From the NCBI RefSeq assembly GCF_002209535.1, contig NZ_NJIG01000015.1, forward strand, positions 62,001 to 126,000: a stretch of DNA of 64,000 nucleotides, given 5' to 3'. Shown piece by piece: positions 58,546-64,000 of the stretch (position 1 is its first letter; the number at the start of each line of letters is the position of its first letter). The position numbers were made by a program, and so were the translations under genes. The notes beneath the pieces were generated by a model, which was given only the letters and a program-made list of their open reading frames with translations, was not told the origin of the DNA and made no database searches. Origin of the DNA: Achromobacter marplatensis. Its GTDB lineage: Bacteria > Pseudomonadota > Gammaproteobacteria > Burkholderiales > Burkholderiaceae_B.

Positions 58546-59259
58546 ATGGCAGTCAGCCCCGCGGCGGGTGCGAATAACCGGATCCTGATCGTTGAAGACG
58601 ATCACATCATCGCCGGCAACCTGTACACCTTCCTGGAGGCGCGCGGATTCCTGCCGGACGCGGCCTATACCGGCCACGCGGCGCTGGAACGCATGAAGGA
58701 GCAACGCTTCGACGCGGTGATCCTGGACATCGGCCTGCCGGGCATGGACGGCAACGCCGTGCTGCACGCCTTGCGCAACGACATGCGGGTGTCCGTGCCG
58801 GTGCTGATGCTGACGGCGCGCGACAGCCTTGAAGACAAGCTGGCAGGTTTTTCGCACGGCGCGGACGACTATCTGACCAAGCCTTTCGCCTTGCTGGAAG
58901 TCGAAGCCCGCCTGCTGGCCCTGATCCAGCGCGCCAAAGGGTCGACGGTGGATACGGTGCGCCAGTTCGGCCCGCTGCAATACGACACGCGCAGTCGCAG
59001 CGTATCGGTCAACGGCACCCCCGTGCACCTGACGCGCAAGGCCGGCCTGATCATGGAAGCGCTGATGCGCGATCCGGGCAGGGTGGTGGCGCGCGAAGAG
59101 CTGGAGTCCCTGTTGTGGGGCAACGAGCCCCCGTCCTCGGACGCGCTGCGCAGCCAGGTCCACCTGCTGCGCCGCGCCCTGGCCGATGCCGGGTTCGACG
59201 GCATCGAGACCATGCATGGCACCGGCTGGCGGCTGGTGCCGACCGGGGACGCGCCATGA
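58546..59259 (+). CDS. OmpR-family response regulator
   Basis: The 237-residue regulator has a receiver domain with phospho-acceptor D61 (VILDIGLPGMDG), acidic pocket EDD at 17-19 and K112 in LTKPF, followed by a winged-helix DNA-binding domain (about 135-232; SDALRSQVHLLRRAL recognition helix region). An extra N-terminal 10 residues precede the receiver. Its stop overlaps the start of the sensor kinase gene (ATGA), so the two form a cognate pair. Confidence 0.95.
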   Translation: MAVSPAAGANNRILIVEDDHIIAGNLYTFLEARGFLPDAAYTGHAALERMKEQRFDAVILDIGLPGMDGNAVLHALRNDMRVSVPVLMLTARDSLEDKLAGFSHGADDYLTKPFALLEVEARLLALIQRAKGSTVDTVRQFGPLQYDTRSRSVSVNGTPVHLTRKAGLIMEALMRDPGRVVAREELESLLWGNEPPSSDALRSQVHLLRRALADAGFDGIETMHGTGWRLVPTGDAP

Positions 59260-60617
59260 CACGCGCGGCCAGCGGCACATTGACCCAGCGGGTGGTGTGG
59301 GCGCTGACGGGCACGGTCGCGCTGTTCGTGACGGCGCTGGCGTTGCTGGCCTATTTGACCTTCGACCAGATGGAAGACGACCTGGTCAACGACATCCTCA
59401 ACACGGAAATGGACCGGCTGGTCCAGCACGCGCGCGCCAGCGACGAGTTCATGCCGCGCCAGGGCGCACGCGAGCTGGGCGGCTCCATGCGGGCCTGGAT
59501 GAGCGTGGACGGCCAGCGCCCGGCCGGCATTCCCGACGAAGTGCTGGGGCTGGATAGCGGGCTGCACCTGATCGAGCCGGGCGCCTATACCTGGCACGTG
59601 ATGGTGGCCGAAACGGGCCGGGGCAAGGTCTACCTGCTGTATGACGCGACCGACAACGAAGAGCGCGTGCACGACTTCGGCCTGATCGTGCTGGGGGTCG
59701 GCGCCATTTGCGTGATCGGCGCTTACGCGCTGTCGCGGCGGGTGGCGGCGGTGGCCGTGGGGCCCTTGCTGGACCTGACCGACCGCTTGGCGACCTGGGC
59801 GCCGGGATCACCTGACATGGCGGTTACTCGCGACGACGAGGCCGGCCGGCTGATCGAGGCGTTCAACCGGGTGCAGAACCAGGTCGACCGATCGATCGCC
59901 CGTGAACGGGAGTTCGCGGGCAACCTCAGCCACGAGGTCCGTACGCCGCTGGCGGCGATCCGTTCCGACAGCGAGTTGATGCTGCTGACCCAGGCGTTGA
60001 CGCCGGATCAGCGCCAGCGCCTGACCCGCGTTGTGGATAACGTGGATGACGTGATCGTGTGCCTGGAGAGCGCCCGGGCGATGGCGCGTGACCAACTGCT
60101 GCCGCCGGCGCCCGTGGACGTCGCCGAGTGCATGGAAGACGCCTGGCGCGGCTACGAGGCTCAGGCGGGGCACGCCGAGCTGCGCCTGGATAACCAGATC
60201 CCGCCCGGCCATATCCTGACGCTGGATCGCTATGCGCTCCTGACCGTGTTGCGCAACCTGGTGCGCAATGCGGTGGAGCATGCCGCGCCGGCCACGCTGA
60301 CGACCCGGTTCAGCGCGCCAGGCGTGCTGGAACTGAGCGACGACGGCAAGGGGATTGCCGCCGACGATTTGCCCTTCCTGTTCCGCCGCTACTACAGCGG
60401 ACGGATGCGGGATTCCAACGCAGGCGACCGCGACGAAACCGCCCGGGGCCTGGGGCTGGCGATCGCCAAGCGGGTCTGCGACATGCAAGGCTGGTCGCTG
60501 ACGGTCGAGTCATCCCGCGAACCGGGGTTGCGGGGGACGCGATTCTCCCTGCGGTTCGACGCCGCCGTCACCGATTCTGCCGGCGATGTCGCGTCCGCGG
60601 AACAGGGCCGGATTTGA
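59256..60617 (+). CDS. Sensor histidine kinase, HAMP-containing
   Basis: The 453-residue kinase has a membrane helix (about 12-34), a periplasmic sensing region of about 105 residues, a second helix (about 141-160), HAMP, the H-box with H226 in LSHEVRTPLAA, and the ATPase domain with LRNLVRNAVEHA, DDGKGI and GLGLAIAKRV. The periplasmic part contains no recognised ligand domain. It pairs with the upstream regulator and is followed by a PAP2 phosphatase gene 65 bases on, a likely target or co-transcribed partner. Confidence 0.94.
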   Translation: MTRAASGTLTQRVVWALTGTVALFVTALALLAYLTFDQMEDDLVNDILNTEMDRLVQHARASDEFMPRQGARELGGSMRAWMSVDGQRPAGIPDEVLGLDSGLHLIEPGAYTWHVMVAETGRGKVYLLYDATDNEERVHDFGLIVLGVGAICVIGAYALSRRVAAVAVGPLLDLTDRLATWAPGSPDMAVTRDDEAGRLIEAFNRVQNQVDRSIAREREFAGNLSHEVRTPLAAIRSDSELMLLTQALTPDQRQRLTRVVDNVDDVIVCLESARAMARDQLLPPAPVDVAECMEDAWRGYEAQAGHAELRLDNQIPPGHILTLDRYALLTVLRNLVRNAVEHAAPATLTTRFSAPGVLELSDDGKGIAADDLPFLFRRYYSGRMRDSNAGDRDETARGLGLAIAKRVCDMQGWSLTVESSREPGLRGTRFSLRFDAAVTDSAGDVASAEQGRI

Positions 60618-60682
60618 CGAAATTTCGACTATCGGCGCACTAAGCTCTTCGCTTGTCCGATGCGTCCCTGGTCTATCGACCC

Positions 60683-61474
60683 ATGTCGTCCCCTTTGCTG
60701 CCTGCGGCGCGCGCGCCGACGCCCGTCTGGTACCTCTGCAGTCAGCTGATCGGCGTGACGCTGGTGCTCGCCTGCCTGGCCTGGTGGGCCAATGCCTCGG
60801 GCATGGACCTGCGCATTGCCCGCGCGCTGTTCGATCCGGCCCTGGATGATTTCCCCCTGCACGTGAACCGCTGGCTGGATCTGGTGGGGCACCGCATGGT
60901 GCTGGCCCTGCCGATCGGCGTCGCCCTGGCGGCCGTCGGCGTAGTCGCGGCCAGCTTCCGCATCCCAGCCTGGCGGCCGTGGCGCGGGCCGGCGCTGGCC
61001 CTGGCGGCGACGTGCCTGATGGGGCAGTTGGTGGTGAACCAGCTCAAGCACTACACGACCTTGCCGCGGCCCTATGATCTGGAAACCTTGGGCGGCTATA
61101 CCCCATATCCGCTGCACTGGTGGACCTGGGTGCGTGAGCGCTCCGGAGGGGCGATGCCCAGCGGCCATGCGGGCGCGGGCTATTCGATGCTGACGCTGTA
61201 TTTCGCCGGTTGGGCGCTTGACCGACCCGCCTGGCGCTGGTGGGGGCTGGCCGTGGGCGTGGCCGCCGGCGCCGGGTTTTCGGTGGTGCGCATTCTGCAG
61301 GGCGCCCACTTCCTGAGCCAGACGCTCTGGTCGGCGGCGTTGCTGTGGTTTCTGGCTGCGCTGTTCTTCTATCCGGTGATCGTGGGACGGCACCGCGTGC
61401 GGCGCGCGTCCCACAAGGCGCACGATCAGTTGAGCAGCACGCCGGGCAACCACAGCGAAAACGCCGGCACGTAG
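60683..61474 (+). CDS. PAP2 family membrane phosphatase
   Basis: The 263-residue protein has about six helices and the three PAP2 phosphatase motifs: K122 to RP (129-130) in KHYTTLPRP, PSGH at 159-162, and R203/H209 in VRILQGAHFLSQ; the usual final aspartate is Q213. Such enzymes remove phosphate from lipid substrates: lipid A, undecaprenyl pyrophosphate or phosphatidic acid. Its place after a two-component system suggests envelope phosphate modification under regulation. The ATG at 60683 is preferred over a TTG ten codons upstream. The 3' end overlaps the convergent TRAP gene by 49 bases. Confidence 0.85.
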   Translation: MSSPLLPAARAPTPVWYLCSQLIGVTLVLACLAWWANASGMDLRIARALFDPALDDFPLHVNRWLDLVGHRMVLALPIGVALAAVGVVAASFRIPAWRPWRGPALALAATCLMGQLVVNQLKHYTTLPRPYDLETLGGYTPYPLHWWTWVRERSGGAMPSGHAGAGYSMLTLYFAGWALDRPAWRWWGLAVGVAAGAGFSVVRILQGAHFLSQTLWSAALLWFLAALFFYPVIVGRHRVRRASHKAHDQLSSTPGNHSENAGT

Positions 61475-62709
61475 GTCACCAGCGCCAACGCCGCCAGCAA
61501 GGCGCCGTAGAAGGGCCAGATCGTGCGCATGACGGTGCCCACCGAGACGCCACCGATCGCGCAGCCGACGAACTGCGTCGTCCCGACCGGGGGCGTGTTC
61601 AGCCCCAAGGCGCAGTTCAGCAGCATGACGATCCCGAATTGCACCGGGCCCATGCCGTACTGCATGCAGATCGGCAGGAAGATCGGCGTGCAGATCAGGA
61701 TGGTGGCGGCCATGTCCAGGAAGGTGCCCAGGACGAACAGGATGACGTTGACCATCAGGAAGATGGCCCAAGGGCTGGTCGACACCGACGCCATTAGCTC
61801 GCCCGTTTTTTCCGCCACGCCGTAGAAGCTGATCAGGTAGCCGAAGGTCGCCGAAATGCCGATCAGCAGCAATACGACGCCCGTCGTCTTGACGGCCTTG
61901 CTGGCCGCCCGCACGAACTGGTCCCAGGTCAGCGACCGGTAGACGAAGATCGTCAGCGCCAGCGCGTACAGCACCGCCACCGCCGCGGATTCCGTCGCGG
62001 TGAAGACCCCGCTCAGGATCCCGGTGATGATCAGCACCACCACGAACAATCCGGGTGCTGCCGCGATCAGCGAACGCAAGACGATGTGCCAGCCCGGGAA
62101 GGTGCCCGCCGGATAGCCCCGGCTGCGCGCCACGAAGTAGGCCGCCGCCAGATTGCACAAGGTCAGGATCACCGCTGGCACGACGCCGGCCGCGATCAGC
62201 GCCGCGATCGACACCTTGCCGCCCGCTGCCAGCGTGTAGATGATGATGTTGTGGCTGGTAGGCATCAGCGCGCCGACGAGCGCGGCGTGCGTCGTGACGT
62301 TCACCGCATAGTCCGCGTGATAGCCCTCGCGCTTCATCATCGGGATCATCACCGATCCCATCGCCGACACGTCCGCCACGGGCGAGCCCGACACGCCGCC
62401 GAACAGCGTGCAGGCCACGACGTTGGACATGCCCAGCCCCCCGCGCACGTGCCCCACCAGCGACTTGGCGAACGCGACGATGCGGTCGGCGATGCCGCCG
62501 TACAGCATGAGTTCGCCCGTGAAGATGAAGAAGGGAATGGCCAGGAACGAGAACGCGTTCATGCCGGAGGTCATCTGCTGGAACGCCACCGCCAGCGGCA
62601 GGTCCTCGACCATGATGGCGGTGATGGACGACAGGCCGATGGCGAAGGCCACCGGCACGCCGATCACCAGGAACCCCATGAACGTAAACGAAAGCAGTGT
62701 CAGCGCCAT
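61426..62709 (-). CDS. TRAP transporter large permease (DctM type)
   Basis: The 427-residue protein has about twelve helices and DctM signatures, including FFIFTGELM near residue 60, SGSPVADVSAMGSVMIP near 107 and GLNTPPVGTTQF near 360. It is the ion-coupled transport subunit of a tripartite ATP-independent periplasmic importer. Its start overlaps the end of the small permease gene by 10 bases. The cargo is usually an organic acid. Confidence 0.94.
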   Translation of the reverse strand: MALTLLSFTFMGFLVIGVPVAFAIGLSSITAIMVEDLPLAVAFQQMTSGMNAFSFLAIPFFIFTGELMLYGGIADRIVAFAKSLVGHVRGGLGMSNVVACTLFGGVSGSPVADVSAMGSVMIPMMKREGYHADYAVNVTTHAALVGALMPTSHNIIIYTLAAGGKVSIAALIAAGVVPAVILTLCNLAAAYFVARSRGYPAGTFPGWHIVLRSLIAAAPGLFVVVLIITGILSGVFTATESAAVAVLYALALTIFVYRSLTWDQFVRAASKAVKTTGVVLLLIGISATFGYLISFYGVAEKTGELMASVSTSPWAIFLMVNVILFVLGTFLDMAATILICTPIFLPICMQYGMGPVQFGIVMLLNCALGLNTPPVGTTQFVGCAIGGVSVGTVMRTIWPFYGALLAALALVTYVPAFSLWLPGVLLN

Positions 62710-63263
62710 GCCGGTACCACCTTATGGTTGCGCAGGATGGCGATGATGTGCTCGATGGAGAAGAGCGCGATCAAGGTGCCCGACAGGGTTGCGGGGATGT
62801 ACTTCCAGGCATTCGATATCCCCAGGTTGGGGATCTTGTAGGCCGCGACGGATTCCGCCAGCACGCCGCAGTTCCATGCCATCAGCACGCCGAACAGCAG
62901 CACCAGCAGATGGATGAAGATCCGCAGCCGGCGCTGGCCGGCTTGGGGCAGCGCGTCCAGCAGCGATTCGAAGCCGATGTGGCCCGCGTCGCGTACGCCG
63001 ACGGCGGCGCCCAGCATCGTCACGTACAGCACCAGCAAGAGCGCCAGGCTTTCGGCCCAGGTCGGCGTGCTGTTGAGCACGTGGCGGCCGACGATCTGCA
63101 AGGTGACTGCGACGATCAGGCAGATCAGCCCGAACACGCTCGTCCACATGCAGGCCCGCGCCAGCGCCGCGCAGCCGCGGGTATAGGCATCCAGCGGGGC
63201 AGCCAGGGCTTGCGCCCGGCCCCCCGCACCGACATCTGTTTCATTCGTGGGTGTGGCCAACAT
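62700..63263 (-). CDS. TRAP transporter small permease (DctQ type)
   Basis: The 187-residue protein has four helices (starting near residues 40, 78, 118 and 155) with the DctQ landmark RHVLNSTPTWAESLA. It begins seven bases after the stop of the substrate-binding gene and overlaps the large permease gene. The N-terminal 35 residues are hydrophilic. Confidence 0.92.
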   Translation of the reverse strand: MLATPTNETDVGAGGRAQALAAPLDAYTRGCAALARACMWTSVFGLICLIVAVTLQIVGRHVLNSTPTWAESLALLLVLYVTMLGAAVGVRDAGHIGFESLLDALPQAGQRRLRIFIHLLVLLFGVLMAWNCGVLAESVAAYKIPNLGISNAWKYIPATLSGTLIALFSIEHIIAILRNHKVVPAWR

Positions 63264-63270
63264 GATGCCC

Positions 63271-64000
63271 TCACTGGACGGCCTGGATCTTGGCGACCAG
63301 GTCTTTCATTTCGGGCGTGGTGACGAAGCGTTCGTACACGGGTTTCATCGCGTTCTGGAACGAGGCCTTGTCCACCTCCACGATCTGCGAACCGGCGCGC
63401 TCGACCACGGACCGGGACTTCTGCTCGCGTTCGTCCCACAGCTTGCGCATGAACGGCACGGATTCACGAGCGGCTTCGCGCAGGATCTTCTGGTCCTCGG
63501 GCGGCAGCTTGTCCCATTGGCGCTTGGAGAAGATCAGGATCTCGGGCGTCATCGTGTGTTCCGTCATCGCGTAGTACTTGGCGACTTCGTAGTGATGCGC
63601 GCTTTCGTAGCTGGGGAAGTTGTTTTCGGCGGCATCCACCAGCCCCGTCTTCAGCGACGTGTAGACCTCGCCCATCGGCATTGGCGTGGCGTTGCCGCCC
63701 ATCGCTTCGACCATGGCGACGGACAGGTCCGATTGCTGCACGCGGATCTTCTGTCCTTTCGCGTCGGCCAGGGTCTTGATCGGCTTGTTGCGCGTGTACA
63801 TCGAACGCGCACCGCTGTCGTACCACGCCAGGCCCACGAAGCCCGCGCCTTCGCACGAGCGCAGGATCTGGTCGCCAATCTCGCTGTCCAGCACCTTGTG
63901 CAGATGCTCCTTGGAGCGGAACAGGAAGGGCAGTGAGGGTACGCGGGTGGTCTGGCAGATGTTGTGCATGGCGGCGCTGGAGACGCGTGCCATGGCCAGG
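63271..64000 (-). CDS. TRAP transporter substrate-binding protein, DctP type (5' end beyond window)
   Basis: The frame stays open to the window edge, so the signal peptide and about 80 N-terminal residues are missing. The visible 243 residues include [17 protein letters not shown], the [16 protein letters not shown] ligand region and [19 protein letters not shown], all typical of DctP proteins. The conserved arginine that contacts a carboxylate ligand is expected in the KGQKIRVQQ segment. It is transcribed ahead of dctQ and dctM. Ligand unknown, probably a small organic acid. Confidence 0.92.
   Translation of the reverse strand, partial: LAMARVSSAAMHNICQTTRVPSLPFLFRSKEHLHKVLDSEIGDQILRSCEGAGFVGLAWYDSGARSMYTRNKPIKTLADAKGQKIRVQQSDLSVAMVEAMGGNATPMPMGEVYTSLKTGLVDAAENNFPSYESAHHYEVAKYYAMTEHTMTPEILIFSKRQWDKLPPEDQKILREAARESVPFMRKLWDEREQKSRSVVERAGSQIVEVDKASFQNAMKPVYERFVTTPEMKDLVAKIQAVQ

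Overview
The window is GC-rich, tightly packed chromosomal DNA from a betaproteobacterium, most likely family Alcaligenaceae (Achromobacter/Bordetella type). This is inferred from the gene content (proteobacterial Coq7 hydroxylase, glycine-riboswitch gcvTHP, TRAP and Dpp-type transporters), from intergenic repeats, and from heavy GC bias at third codon positions. No tRNA, rRNA, insertion sequence, phage gene or CRISPR array was seen.

Layout. 1-4.2 kb: end of tamA and complete tamB (outer-membrane translocation and assembly module). 4.3-8.2 kb: dcd, a VOC-GNAT fusion protein, a membrane diguanylate cyclase, a GNAT acetyltransferase and an unrecognised 151-residue protein. 8.4-13.6 kb: an AdiA-like basic amino acid decarboxylase, a YhiN-type flavoprotein, Mn-superoxide dismutase with a visible promoter, and a ZIP metal transporter. 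13.6-18.8 kb: an 81-bp tandem repeat, a single-aptamer glycine riboswitch, gcvT-gcvH-gcvP and a strong terminator. 18.8-20.8 kb: a YdgA/DUF945 protein on the minus strand.

20.9-35.3 kb: a large minus-strand catabolic operon. In transcription order it holds an omega-amino acid aminotransferase, a CoA-acylating semialdehyde dehydrogenase, an M81 (MlrC-like) metallohydrolase, a Dpp-type ABC importer (binding protein, two permeases, double ATPase), an amidase and a second M81 hydrolase. A divergent MocR regulator faces it across a 158-bp gap that holds two near-identical palindromic boxes 23 bp apart. My reading is import and hydrolysis of an amide or peptide that releases a beta/omega-amino acid, followed by transamination and oxidation to an acyl-CoA. 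This is the best candidate in the window for an undescribed system.

35.4-41.3 kb: folA, an MHYT-GGDEF-EAL protein, thyA, an OsmC protein, coq7, and a possible small RNA with its own promoter and terminator. 41.6-56.0 kb: a surface-polysaccharide cluster with a WecA/WbpL-type initiating transferase, WbpO-like and WbpP-like enzymes (making UDP-GalNAcA), a MurJ/MviN-type flippase, four GT4 glycosyltransferases and an AsnB-type amidotransferase. Convergent pgi and a phosphomannomutase/phosphoglucomutase follow. The set points to a glycan containing amidated GalNAcA. No Wzy polymerase or ABC exporter is visible.

56.0-64.0 kb: an orphan protein resembling the C-terminal half of biotin carboxylase but lacking catalytic residues, preceded by a textbook sigma-54 promoter; a GlcD-type FAD oxidoreductase; an OmpR-type two-component system followed by a PAP2 phosphatase; and a convergent DctPQM-type TRAP transporter whose binding protein runs off the window end.
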